This document shows positions 53,589 to 62,097 of a DNA stretch of 64,000 nt, piece after piece; the first letter of the stretch is position 1, and every line of letters begins with the position of its first letter. Source of the DNA: Lachnospiraceae bacterium UBA4338 (GTDB lineage Bacteria > Bacillota > Clostridia > Lachnospirales > Lachnospiraceae); the NCBI GenBank assembly GCA_002393735.1, contig DGTK01000016.1, forward strand, positions 33,522 through 97,521, in the 5' to 3' direction. A program made the translations under genes and the position numbers. A model generated the notes under the pieces. It ran no database searches. It saw only the letters and a program-made list of their open reading frames with translations, and was not told the DNA's origin.

Positions 53589-53630
53589 TATACCATTGGA
53601 ATATGTTATCATCAATATACCGTTGGTATA
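53589..53630. promoter_or_regulatory. pair of palindromic operators
   Basis: TATACCATTGGAATA (53589-53603) and the perfect TATACCGTTGGTATA (53616-53630) are 27 bp apart, in the divergent promoter region of the XRE gene. A further TTGGCGGTAT half-like element follows. Confidence 0.65.
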
Positions 53631-53687
53631 TAATTGGCGGTATGGTGGAAGGTTATTATGAATAATCTTCCAAATGAAATATGTATC

Positions 53688-53716
53688 TTGACATTATAGA
53701 ATATGCAGTTTATGAT
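53688..53716 (+). promoter_or_regulatory. promoter of type III antitoxin RNA
   Basis: TTGACA (53688-53693), 17-bp spacer, TATGAT (53711-53716). Transcription should start near 53723, about 36 nt before the first RNA repeat. Confidence 0.75.
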
Positions 53717-53758
53717 TTTAATACATCCATAGGGTGTGATTGGTTTCCTTGCCAAGCG

Positions 53759-53926
53759 AAATGGGAACTTTATCAGATGGGATACCTACCATATAAAATA
53801 AATGGGAACTTTATCAGATGGGAACCCTACCATATAAAACAAATGGGAGTTATAAAAGACGGGAACCCTACCGGCAAAGAAGGAATATTACGGGCTGCAT
53901 CTTCTGACGCAGCCCGTTATTTTTTT
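53759..53926 (+). ncRNA. type III antitoxin RNA (ToxI-like tandem repeats)
   Basis: Two full 41-nt repeats (53759-53799 and 53800-53840), starting AAATGGGAACTTTATCAGAT, and a third partial, diverged copy from 53841 to about 53877. They are followed by a rho-independent terminator (53889-53926). This matches type III antitoxins, where the toxin cuts the precursor into single repeats that fold into pseudoknots and bind the toxin. The terminator would let only some transcripts reach the toxin gene. Confidence 0.85.
53888..53926 (+). terminator. terminator between antitoxin RNA and toxin gene
   Basis: ACGGGCTGC pairs with GCAGCCCGT across an ATCTTCTGAC loop, followed by a run of T residues. It regulates the RNA-to-toxin ratio as in other toxIN loci. 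Confidence 0.85.
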
Positions 53927-53935
53927 AGGAATTTT

Positions 53936-54484
53936 ATGAAGAAACTTGATTTATACTATATTGATTTAAAATATATAAGAGATTTGTCTCGTGTTGATGA
54001 TAACGTGATGTCTATATCGCCTCAGAGAGGAAAGCAGAATCGTCCGTTTGTGGGGGTTATAGTTCTTATAAACGGTCGTAATTATTGTGTTCCGCTCACA
54101 TCTCCTAAAGATAAATTCAAGAATAAGAAGAGTCAGGTGGATTTTATAAAGATTTTTGATGAGAATCGAAGAGATGATAATGGCCAATATAAGTTGATAG
54201 GGGTACTTAATATCAACAATATGATTCCAGTTAACGCATATTTTATTAAAAAGGTGGACATTGCAGTTAATGGTGATGACAAACCAGATATTGTGGCTAA
54301 AAAGCGGCTTATGCAAAAACAGATAAAGTGGTGTAGAAAGCATGTTGACACAATCGAAAATCGTGCTAATAAGGTTTACGATATGGTAATTCATCATCCT
54401 GATAAAAACCAGAATCTTGTTAAAAGAAGTTCTAAGTTCTATGAACTTGAAAAGATGCTTGATAAGATTATGAAGAAGGATTAA
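53936..54484 (+). CDS. toxN-like: type III toxin, ToxN/AbiQ-family endoribonuclease
   Basis: A 182-residue RNase toxin. Typical features are MKKLDLYYIDLKYIRDL, SISPQRGKQNRPFVGVIV, INGRNYCVPLTSPKDK, DENRR, and LIGVLNINNMIPV, followed by a helical C-terminus (KKRLMQKQIKWCRKHVDTIE). It cuts mRNA and its own antitoxin precursor, is held by the repeat RNA, and often gives abortive phage defence. ATG 53936 lies behind AGGAATTTT and just after the terminator. A longer open frame from 53681 runs through the antitoxin repeats but is not the toxin. Length agrees with AbiQ and ToxN (about 170-185 aa). Confidence 0.92.
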   Translation: MKKLDLYYIDLKYIRDLSRVDDNVMSISPQRGKQNRPFVGVIVLINGRNYCVPLTSPKDKFKNKKSQVDFIKIFDENRRDDNGQYKLIGVLNINNMIPVNAYFIKKVDIAVNGDDKPDIVAKKRLMQKQIKWCRKHVDTIENRANKVYDMVIHHPDKNQNLVKRSSKFYELEKMLDKIMKKD

Positions 54485-54599
54485 AAAGATAACTCTATCA
54501 TATTTGATTAAGAATCTAAAATCTTTCTAAAAGAATTTGCTTTTTGTGGAAAATGGTTTTTTCTCCTGATATAATGAACAAAATTATGGAGGAACGAAT

Positions 54600-54872
54600 A
54601 TGGGTATTGCACCGATTAGCGGATTTGGCTACACACCATATGTATATAATACCAATACAGTCAGCAAGGCTTCGCTTGGATCAGTTAACAAGATCCCTGA
54701 TGATGTATTGTCATCCAAGGTTGGATATGAATCTTCTGAACAGGAGAATATTAATCCACTTAAGATGGGCGAGACCAGGAATCTGGGGGATGTTATTATG
54801 TCCCAGATGAGTATGGGATATCTTAATGCGGCAAGAGTGCTTAAGAGCCCGGAGGAGATGCTTGGGGAATAA
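54600..54872 (+). CDS. small protein of unknown function
   Basis: A 90-residue soluble protein starting MGIAPISGFGYTPYVYNTNT and ending SPEEMLGE. TATAAT is near 54570 and GGAGGAACG precedes the ATG. The composition is ordinary and no motif was recognised. A terminator follows at 54907. Confidence 0.6.
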   Translation: MGIAPISGFGYTPYVYNTNTVSKASLGSVNKIPDDVLSSKVGYESSEQENINPLKMGETRNLGDVIMSQMSMGYLNAARVLKSPEEMLGE

Positions 54873-54906
54873 GGGAATATAGCAGTTGGATATTAATGTT
54901 TTGTAT

Positions 54907-54934
54907 AAGGCGTGTTAATTGACACGTCTTTTGA
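54907..54934 (+). terminator. rho-independent terminator
   Basis: AAGGCGTGT pairs with ACACGTCTT (one G-U pair) around TAATTG, then TT. It follows the 90-aa gene. Confidence 0.7.
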
Positions 54935-54953
54935 TTTGGTATAAAATACGTAT

Positions 54954-55121
54954 ATGCGAATTCGGACCGCAACCAGACAGATTCTTGTGTTTTTTGGTAG
55001 TGATAAAAAGATAATTGTTACTAATGCATTCTGCAAGAGAAGTAGAAAACTTACGGTGATTGAAAAGAAAAGAGCGATTGATTGCAGAGCAGATTATTAT
55101 ACAATGCATGAGGAGAAATAG
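54954..55121 (+). pseudogene. C-terminal remnant of a HigB/RelE-like (Gp49) toxin
   Basis: A 55-codon frame from ATG 54954. ILVFFGSDKKIIVTNAFCKR ... KKRAIDCRADYYTMHEEK resembles the C-terminal half of HigB-type ribosome-dependent RNase toxins (Gp49-like), where strands with F and T are followed by a helix ending in R/K, A and D. The N-terminal half, including the first helices, is missing, and TATAAA just upstream suggests a chance promoter. It ends 1 bp before the following antitoxin-like gene. Probably non-functional. Confidence 0.55.
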
Positions 55122-55122
55122 T

Positions 55123-55257
55123 ATGAAAACCACATTTGATGAGTTTATAACAGATAATCCCAACCAAAAAGAACAATTTGATAAGGAGTATGAAGAGTTC
55201 CTTCTTTCTGAATTTATTATTCAAAAGATGGAAGAAGAAAACAATGAAACTAAATAG
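55123..55257 (+). CDS. 44-residue remnant of an antitoxin-like protein
   Basis: A 44-codon frame behind GAGGAG, MKTTFDEFITDNPNQKEQFD and ending EENNETK. The first 40 residues look like the N-terminal arm of a HigA-type antitoxin, which would normally continue into an HTH domain that is absent here. It may be a remnant or a minimal antitoxin. It follows the toxin fragment. Confidence 0.45.
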   Translation: MKTTFDEFITDNPNQKEQFDKEYEEFLLSEFIIQKMEEENNETK

Positions 55258-55274
55258 ATATTAGAGGTTAAAAG

Positions 55275-55604
55275 ATGATTATTAGTGAACGTATTTTTAT
55301 GATAATGGAAGAAAAGGGCCTTTCACAGATTGAGTTTGCAAGAAAGACAGGAATATCTCAGAGCACCATTAGTGACTGGAAACGTAAGAAGACTAATCCG
55401 GCGTCAGATAAGATCATGGTTATATGCGAAGCGCTGGGCGTATCGCCGTATGACTTGCTTCAGGATACAACTGGCAGAGGTAAAGAAATAGAGTACCGTG
55501 TGGTAACTCCGGGTACAGATAATTATGATATTCTTGAAAGAATTGAAAACCTCGATCCAAAGCAAAAAGAGAGACTGATAGGATATCTTAGTGCACTTGA
55601 ATAA
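55275..55604 (+). CDS. XRE-family transcriptional regulator
   Basis: A 109-residue regulator with an N-terminal Cro/C1 HTH (LSQIEFARKTGISQSTISDW) and the following helix pair (ASDKIMVICEALGVSPYDLL), then a C-terminal oligomerisation part (DNYDILERIENLDPKQKERL). GAGGTTAAAAG before the ATG. It stands between toxin-antitoxin remnants and an orphan HicB and may regulate one of them. Confidence 0.9.
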   Translation: MIISERIFMIMEEKGLSQIEFARKTGISQSTISDWKRKKTNPASDKIMVICEALGVSPYDLLQDTTGRGKEIEYRVVTPGTDNYDILERIENLDPKQKERLIGYLSALE

Positions 55605-55675
55605 AACGAAATAAAGAGTTGTTAAGTCTATTTTGAGACAGGCAGGCATTGATCAATAGAAAGAAGGAATTTGTA

Positions 55676-55936
55676 ATGAATTATATTTATCCAGCAATTT
55701 TTTATCCTGAAGAAGATGGACGATATTCGGTTATTATTCCGGATTTAAATGATCTGGCGACATATGGAGATAACCTTGCAGATGCATTTGCGATGGCAAT
55801 GGAGGCTTGCGGTCAGTATTTGTTTACTTCATTACGTGAAGGTGAAAATATTCCTGAACCTACACCTTTGGAAAATGTGCAAAAAGATGATGAAAAAGCA
55901 CTTGTTAATATGGTATGCGTGAATTTGGGATCATAA
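55676..55936 (+). CDS. hicB-like: HicB-family antitoxin, orphan
   Basis: An 86-residue HicB-like protein. It has the degraded RNase H-like fold of the family: MNYIYPAIFYPEEDGRYSVI, PDLNDLATYGDNLADAFAMA, then LREGENIPEPTPL. No C-terminal HTH or RHH domain is visible, and no HicA toxin gene lies upstream or downstream, so it is an orphan or partial system. ATG 55676 behind AAGAAGGAA is chosen over the 55649 start. Confidence 0.85.
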   Translation: MNYIYPAIFYPEEDGRYSVIIPDLNDLATYGDNLADAFAMAMEACGQYLFTSLREGENIPEPTPLENVQKDDEKALVNMVCVNLGS

Positions 55937-56276
55937 AAAAATATTAAATGAAAGAATATGATAGTTTATTGACACCGCTATACTATTTTATAGTGGTGTT
56001 TTTTTGTTACAAAATAGTCGGTTTTCGTGATTTTATGTTGACGTAATTGCTTGCATAAGTGTATGATGTTAGTACTTATACTTGGCGAAAAATTAAATTT
56101 TTCTAAAAAAAATAAAAAATAAGTATAAAGTTCGCCTCTTAGTTAGCCGATAGAATCTATAAGGTTTACTATGCCCTTTGTGATATAGTCTAAACTTATT
56201 GCGAGTTATTGGTTTTAAATATATAGAATGTGTATTAGTGGATGTTTAAGCGGGTTTGAATTGGAAGGAGAACAGC
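55937..56276. other. 340-bp leader region before the giant surface protein gene
   Basis: Contains a terminator for hicB (55971-56006), then a long AT-rich leader. GGCGAA (56083-56088) can pair with TTCGCC (56130-56135), enclosing a long A/T-only stretch. TTGACG (56039-56044) with TATGAT 17 bp downstream (56062-56067) is a possible promoter. GGAAGGAGA precedes the ATG. No gene and no known riboswitch was recognised. Confidence 0.45.
55971..56008 (+). terminator. rho-independent terminator
   Basis: ACACCGCTATA pairs with TATAGTGGTGT (one G-U pair) around CTATTT, followed by TTTTTT. Confidence 0.8.
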
Positions 56277-59200
56277 ATGAACAAAGGATTGAAAAAGGTA
56301 TTGTCTTACACTTTGATTACCACAATGGTGGCTTCAATGGCGTTGACTGGTTTTGGTGGGGGTGCCAGGACTGTAAATGCGGCAGGGGAAAGTTATATTA
56401 CTTCTGAACCGAGTGATTCGGCTAGTTTGGTTAACTTTAGCACTATATTAGGGCGTGCTGTGGATTTTGGTATTACAGCAGACACATATCATCAGACAGC
56501 TCATTCGGAAACAAATATGGCAGTAAAAAAATATGAAAATGTAGGAAACAATAATGATCCAGATTTATGTGGAGTAGAATCTCTGCCATATATAATAGGT
56601 GATATAACTGTAGGTAAATTGGCTATAGATAAGACGTTTAGAGGACCTGATGCGAATGATCCTCAAGATATGATATTAAATATTGAAACAAATCCTGATG
56701 TTTATCTTAATTCGATAACACAAAATGCAATGGATGTCGGAGCTCAAGGTTCTATATCTGAAGGCTTTATTGACTTTAGAAATACTGATGGTGGTAAAGC
56801 AAGTGAACCTGACACCAGTGGAACATATGCTGGCTATTATTCTTATGGAAAATTTCATGTATCCTTTAGAAGTGTTGCAAAAGAAAATATTGAAAATAAT
56901 GTAGGGTTAATGATTAAACATACTCAAGATGAGTCTGCAAAATTAGCCGGTACAGAAAAATGGCAGGATTTAGCGACAGTTTCTTTTGATAATGTAAAAA
57001 CTAATATTGATATTACACAGTATGAAACAGATAAGGGTATTACAAGTTCTAGTAACTATTTATTAGACTTAAGTGGATATGGAAGCAAAGTTGTTTATGT
57101 GGCAGTTCCAACGAATAGTTATTTGTATTCTGCATTGGGAACTACAAATAGCCTTAGCATAAGTAAAGATCCTGGAACAATTGTTGTATTTAATGTACCA
57201 GGAACAACCGTAAAAATAGTGAGCTTTAATGTAAACGGTTTAAATTCAAAACAAGATGATAGTGGACATGCTACTCAAAATAATACCGACATTGATTCTA
57301 ATATTTGTCAGACTATTGTATGGAATTTATATCAAGCGGAGAGCGCTGAGTTGTGGACTGTTGCTGGCACCATCCTAATGCCACAAGAGAATTCAAATGT
57401 TACAATCGGAGGTTCTTCTGCAGGATGGATTGCTTCTGCGGGTAAAGTGACTAGCGATGCAGAGTTCCATTATATTTATCGTGGTAGAAGTCAAACAGTA
57501 AGTTCAAACGCAAATGGAGCCATTCATTTTGCAGCGCGTAAGGATATTTATTCTTCTGTTGATGCAAATGGTAAGCCTATTGAAAGAAATGATATACAAG
57601 TAGGTGCTGGTGATTTCACTTTTGAATTATATGAGACACTTGCTGATTATGACATTAGTGGAAAAGCTCCTATTTCAACCGCGACCAATGATAGTCACTC
57701 TAAAATTATTTTTTCTGATTTAGAATTTGGAGCAGATAAGGACAATTTGGGAGATCACTATTATGTTATTAAGGAAAAGGATGCAGGTCAAAAAGTAAAT
57801 GGTATTACTATTAATGATGGTGAAATACATATAAAACTTACAGCATATGAGGATACGCTGAAAGATTTAAATAATGATCCTATATATGATGAAAACAACA
57901 ATCCAATTAAAGTAGTATTGTTTAATGTTGAAAAATGGCATTATTTAACAAGTGATCCAGCAAGTTTATTTAAACAAACAAGTAGTCCAGATAAAGTATC
58001 GAGCAATGAGTATACATTAGGTGGTATTTACAACCAATATATGGAAGGTGGAAGTTTAACAATCACCAAAACTATAGATGGGGATTTGGCGTATGCTGAT
58101 CAGAATACAAACTTTACAGTTGCATTAACAGGTGTGAATAGTGACAGTACTCCTCTGAGTGGAACATATACTGCAACTGGATTATTAAGTGGTGACAGCG
58201 TGACATTTGATGCATCTGGCGAGGCTACCGTTACTATTAGACATGGCGGAAGCATTACTATAAATAACTTGCCGGCAGGTGCCAAAGTGACAGTTGCTGA
58301 AACAAATATCCCTTCATATTTTGCATTTAACTCAACTAGTAGTTCTTCAAATTTAAGTCCAACAATTTCGGAGGGTGCGAATAGTACGGTTGATCTTGTC
58401 AATACATACTCTGTTCCGGAGGATGGTTGTCTAAAATTGACAAAAACTATAGCTGGAATAGATACAATACCTAATGGATATACAATAACATTTACGATTT
58501 CAAAACCTGATGCATCGACTATTCAAAAGGTTTGGCCGAATGATTTCAATGTTGATGAAACAGGAAAGAGTGGTTATGTTGAGTTATCAGGTTTGAAATA
58601 TGGACAATATTCAGTTTCTGAAAGTGTTACTCCTACTAATCCGGGAATAACTGGATATGCCTTAGCAGTTTCTGGTACAACTTCAGTTTATGTTGGTTCT
58701 TCGAATAAGAGTGCAGCTACTGCAGCTCAATTAAGTCTTACAAATACATACACACGTCTTGAAACAGTAACTGTGCAGAAGGTTGTTAATGGACCAACAC
58801 TTCCGAATGGATTTAAGATTACAAATAGTTATAATAATACTGAGTTTACGGTTGATAATGCTAATCCTGGTGAAGATGGAACAACTGCACATCCATACAC
58901 ATGGACTATTGCAAATGTTCCAAGTGGAACTTCGATAACATTTACTGAATCTGGATATGACAGAGCCGGTTATAGTGAAAAGATATATAACAATACAACA
59001 ACTACTACAAGCCAGTATGAAGTGGCAGGCGGTGCTCAGACTGTTACAGTAAGCAGTACTGCAGCAAACCTTTGTACTTTCTATAATGTTTATACAAGAG
59101 ATACTGTAGAACTTACAGCCACAAAAGTTTGGGATGACAATAATAATGCAGATGGAAAAAGACCTAACGATCTTGTAATGACATTGTCTGATGGAACAAC

Positions 59201-61958
59201 TAATGTAGGGAATGTTACTTTAAATAACGCAAATAGTTGGACAGGAAGTTTGGTTGTTCCTGAATGCGATGAAAATGGTAATCCAATAACATATACATGG
59301 ACAGAGGCAAATGTTCCTAATTATGCACTTACAAGTACATCAACAACAGGAAATACAACAACGTTTACTAATGTTTATCCAATTCCTGGATATGCAACAT
59401 TTAATATAAGTAAGGTGTTTAGTATTCCAACAGGATATACAGGCAATGCCTTTGATGGAAAGAAATTCTCTGTGCAGATTCATGATCCAGTAGATCCTGC
59501 AAATCCTAATGCTGTACTAAAATATTATGATGCAAATGGTACTATAGTTTCACCTACAGCTCCTGCATCGAGAATTGAAATATCAGGTACTCCTGTAGCA
59601 ATTAAACTGCCAATTGGTGGAACATATGTTGTAGAAGAAATTGATTCTGCAGTTTCTGGTTTTACATGTGAAACTACATATACTGTCGGTTCTGCAAATA
59701 CGCAGACTCTTGATTTTAGTTCTATGACTGCAAGTGCTGATACTGATGACGTAACAGTTACTAATACATATACAGGTATTGGTAGCCTTCAGGTTACAAA
59801 GAAATTAGATACAACAGGTGATACACCTACATCAACAGATTCGTTTACTATTAATGTATCTTTTGATACAGCAGGTAAATATACAGTTGAACAACATATA
59901 GATGCTGGTGTTACCTCATCCCCTGTTGATTTCGAAGCAAATACAGTACAGTCATTTACACTTGCAAAGGACGAATACTTCCAAATCAGCAATATTCCGG
60001 CCGGTGTTGGATATACAGTTACTGAGGGAACTTTACCGACTGATTATACACTGACATCAATCACAGATAATGGTACTGGAACAATTGCTCAAGGAACAAC
60101 AAAAGCAATTGTAGTTCTCAATAAATACACAGCTCCGGCGCAACAGCCGACAACAGGTTATTTGGATATTAAGAAAGTACTGGGAGCAAATTCTCCTGCA
60201 GAAGCAAGCAACAAGGATTATTCATTTACCATAACTCAGACCGTTGGTTCAGGTTTTACAACAGAGAACTTTACTATTAAGGCAGGTGCAACTAAGAGTT
60301 ATACAAGTATTCCTTTTGGTACATATACAATAACAGAGGATACCAATGCTGCAAAAATAGATGGATATTCTTTGGTTGCTGAGAACAGTGGTAGTACAAT
60401 TGAAGTAACAAGTGCAAATACAGATACTAATCATGCAACATTTACAGTTACTAATACATATACACAGAATCAGCCAACACCGGCATCGACAGATGTAGTA
60501 ATCAGTAAGAGAGAAGAGGGTAAGACCGAAGAATTGGCTAATGCAAGTCTGAAACTCACTAAGGATGGTGTAACTGCTCCGTTATCAACCTGGCCTTCCG
60601 GTTCATCTCCTGTAACAATTAATTCTTTAGGTGTAGGAACATATACTCTTACTGAGGTGGCAGCACCGGATGGCTACAAAACAGCTTCTCCGATATCATT
60701 TACCATTGAAGACGACGGAAACGGCAACCTTGTAGTTAAGAGAGACGGACAGGTTATTACAGATAAAACAATTATTATGTATGATTCCAAACTGCCGACT
60801 AAGGAAGTAAGTTTCAGCAAAGTTGATGCATATAACTCAGGTGAAATTGCGGGAGCTGAACTTACTCTTTACAAATATGTAGGCGGAGTACAGAGTACAG
60901 TTACCAATTGGACATCATCCGAAACAGAAGTATATAAGTTCACTATCGGTGCTGGTGATTATGGTATTGAAGAGACAGTAGCACCTAGTGGATATGAAAA
61001 GGCAAGTTCATTGGTTAGATTTACATTAACTTTTGATGCTAATGGAAATGCAGCAATTGTTGTATCCAAGGGCCCTGGTGTATATGATGCAACTAATGAT
61101 GTAATTAAGATTAAGGATGATCCAATCAGAGTAACCGGTAAACTCTCAGTACATGTTGAAGAGAAGAAGACAGGCAGACCTGTACCGGATGCAGAAGTTG
61201 AGGTTACTGGTCCGGATGGAACAACAACAACTTATAAGACAAACGGAAATGGTGAAATTGTTGATGTGAATGGCAATACACCTATCGATGTACCGGCAGG
61301 CAAGTATAAGGTTACAGTTAAGAAAGTTCCTGCAGGATATGAAGTTGAGACGGGTCAGACTGCTGAGGTAGAGGTTCCTGAGAATAAAGAAGGAAGACAT
61401 ATTGCCAAGATTGTCTCATCAACCGGTGGACTTAAGATCAAAGTACTGGAAGAAGGTACCAACAGAGAAGTACCGGATGCAACAGTAGTAGTTGAGGCAC
61501 CTGAAGGAGTTAAGTTCCCGGATGGCTCAACCAAGATTACTGCAGTAACAGATAAGAATGGTAATATTACAACTTATACAGGCGCTGATGGAAAGACTTA
61601 TGATCTGACTTCAGGATTAACTCCTGGTGATTATAAGATTACAGTTACCAAGGTTCCTGCAGGTTATCAGGTTACCACAGGTGAGACCAAGACTAAGAAA
61701 GTAGTCAAGGATGAAGTGGCAGAGCATGTGGCTTTAATAGCAACATCTTCAAGTGTTAAACCGGCTCCTGCTCCTGCTCCTGCACCGGCAGCAACCCCTG
61801 CAGCAACACCTGCAACACCAACCGGTTCAATAACTAACAGTATTAATGTTAAGACCGGTGATGATATGAATGTTTATCCTGCATTAATTGCAATGGCACT
61901 TTCACTTATAACAGGTGTGTCAGTGGTAGCATTCAGAAGAAAAAGAGAAACTAAATAA
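56277..61958 (+). CDS. giant cell-wall-anchored adhesin/pilin-like protein
   Basis: A 1,893-residue secreted surface protein. Residues 1-38 are a Sec signal peptide (LSYTLITTMVASMALTGFGG). Residues 60-450 resemble choice-of-anchor-A adhesin heads (TVAGTILMPQENSNVTIGG). A Spy0128/FctA-like pilin domain follows (FTFELYETLADYDISGK), then DUF5979 and Cna-B/SpaA-like beta domains, including KVWDDNNNADGKRPNDL with isopeptide-type lysines. Two carboxypeptidase-regulatory-like repeats with a shared VPAGKYKVTVKKVPAGYEV pattern precede a Pro/Ala linker. The end is NVKTGDD, a hydrophobic helix and RRKRETK, the class B-type sortase signal of Lachnospiraceae. ATG 56277 follows AAGGAGA. No sortase gene is adjacent. 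Confidence 0.88.
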   Translation: MNKGLKKVLSYTLITTMVASMALTGFGGGARTVNAAGESYITSEPSDSASLVNFSTILGRAVDFGITADTYHQTAHSETNMAVKKYENVGNNNDPDLCGVESLPYIIGDITVGKLAIDKTFRGPDANDPQDMILNIETNPDVYLNSITQNAMDVGAQGSISEGFIDFRNTDGGKASEPDTSGTYAGYYSYGKFHVSFRSVAKENIENNVGLMIKHTQDESAKLAGTEKWQDLATVSFDNVKTNIDITQYETDKGITSSSNYLLDLSGYGSKVVYVAVPTNSYLYSALGTTNSLSISKDPGTIVVFNVPGTTVKIVSFNVNGLNSKQDDSGHATQNNTDIDSNICQTIVWNLYQAESAELWTVAGTILMPQENSNVTIGGSSAGWIASAGKVTSDAEFHYIYRGRSQTVSSNANGAIHFAARKDIYSSVDANGKPIERNDIQVGAGDFTFELYETLADYDISGKAPISTATNDSHSKIIFSDLEFGADKDNLGDHYYVIKEKDAGQKVNGITINDGEIHIKLTAYEDTLKDLNNDPIYDENNNPIKVVLFNVEKWHYLTSDPASLFKQTSSPDKVSSNEYTLGGIYNQYMEGGSLTITKTIDGDLAYADQNTNFTVALTGVNSDSTPLSGTYTATGLLSGDSVTFDASGEATVTIRHGGSITINNLPAGAKVTVAETNIPSYFAFNSTSSSSNLSPTISEGANSTVDLVNTYSVPEDGCLKLTKTIAGIDTIPNGYTITFTISKPDASTIQKVWPNDFNVDETGKSGYVELSGLKYGQYSVSESVTPTNPGITGYALAVSGTTSVYVGSSNKSAATAAQLSLTNTYTRLETVTVQKVVNGPTLPNGFKITNSYNNTEFTVDNANPGEDGTTAHPYTWTIANVPSGTSITFTESGYDRAGYSEKIYNNTTTTTSQYEVAGGAQTVTVSSTAANLCTFYNVYTRDTVELTATKVWDDNNNADGKRPNDLVMTLSDGTTNVGNVTLNNANSWTGSLVVPECDENGNPITYTWTEANVPNYALTSTSTTGNTTTFTNVYPIPGYATFNISKVFSIPTGYTGNAFDGKKFSVQIHDPVDPANPNAVLKYYDANGTIVSPTAPASRIEISGTPVAIKLPIGGTYVVEEIDSAVSGFTCETTYTVGSANTQTLDFSSMTASADTDDVTVTNTYTGIGSLQVTKKLDTTGDTPTSTDSFTINVSFDTAGKYTVEQHIDAGVTSSPVDFEANTVQSFTLAKDEYFQISNIPAGVGYTVTEGTLPTDYTLTSITDNGTGTIAQGTTKAIVVLNKYTAPAQQPTTGYLDIKKVLGANSPAEASNKDYSFTITQTVGSGFTTENFTIKAGATKSYTSIPFGTYTITEDTNAAKIDGYSLVAENSGSTIEVTSANTDTNHATFTVTNTYTQNQPTPASTDVVISKREEGKTEELANASLKLTKDGVTAPLSTWPSGSSPVTINSLGVGTYTLTEVAAPDGYKTASPISFTIEDDGNGNLVVKRDGQVITDKTIIMYDSKLPTKEVSFSKVDAYNSGEIAGAELTLYKYVGGVQSTVTNWTSSETEVYKFTIGAGDYGIEETVAPSGYEKASSLVRFTLTFDANGNAAIVVSKGPGVYDATNDVIKIKDDPIRVTGKLSVHVEEKKTGRPVPDAEVEVTGPDGTTTTYKTNGNGEIVDVNGNTPIDVPAGKYKVTVKKVPAGYEVETGQTAEVEVPENKEGRHIAKIVSSTGGLKIKVLEEGTNREVPDATVVVEAPEGVKFPDGSTKITAVTDKNGNITTYTGADGKTYDLTSGLTPGDYKITVTKVPAGYQVTTGETKTKKVVKDEVAEHVALIATSSSVKPAPAPAPAPAATPAATPATPTGSITNSINVKTGDDMNVYPALIAMALSLITGVSVVAFRRKRETK

Positions 61959-61982
61959 TCTGCATAAAAAATTATAGCAACG

Positions 61983-62022
61983 AATACCGCTTGTAAGATT
62001 TAAATTACAGGCGGTATTTTAT
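61983..62022 (+). terminator. rho-independent terminator
   Basis: AATACCGCTTGTAA pairs with TTACAGGCGGTATT (one G-U pair) around GATTTAAA, then TTATT. Confidence 0.85.
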
Positions 62023-62097
62023 TGTACATTATTTGATTTTTATGTGTTATTGCTGATATAATAAAATGTGTATTTTTCTTAGGAGGAGATTGTCATA

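Noticed and set aside
53759..53877. Possible CRISPR array
   Set aside because: The 41-nt units are directly adjacent with no spacers and are followed by a toxin gene; this is a type III antitoxin.
53681..53935. Upstream extension of the ToxN reading frame (85 codons)
   Set aside because: It runs through the promoter, the 41-nt antitoxin RNA repeats and the terminator; the repeats are not a multiple of three and repeat at RNA level, and a ribosome binding site with ATG lies at 53936.
55937..56276. Cyclic di-GMP or other riboswitch before the giant surface protein
   Set aside because: The conserved GEMM core segments are not present; only one simple inverted pair was seen.
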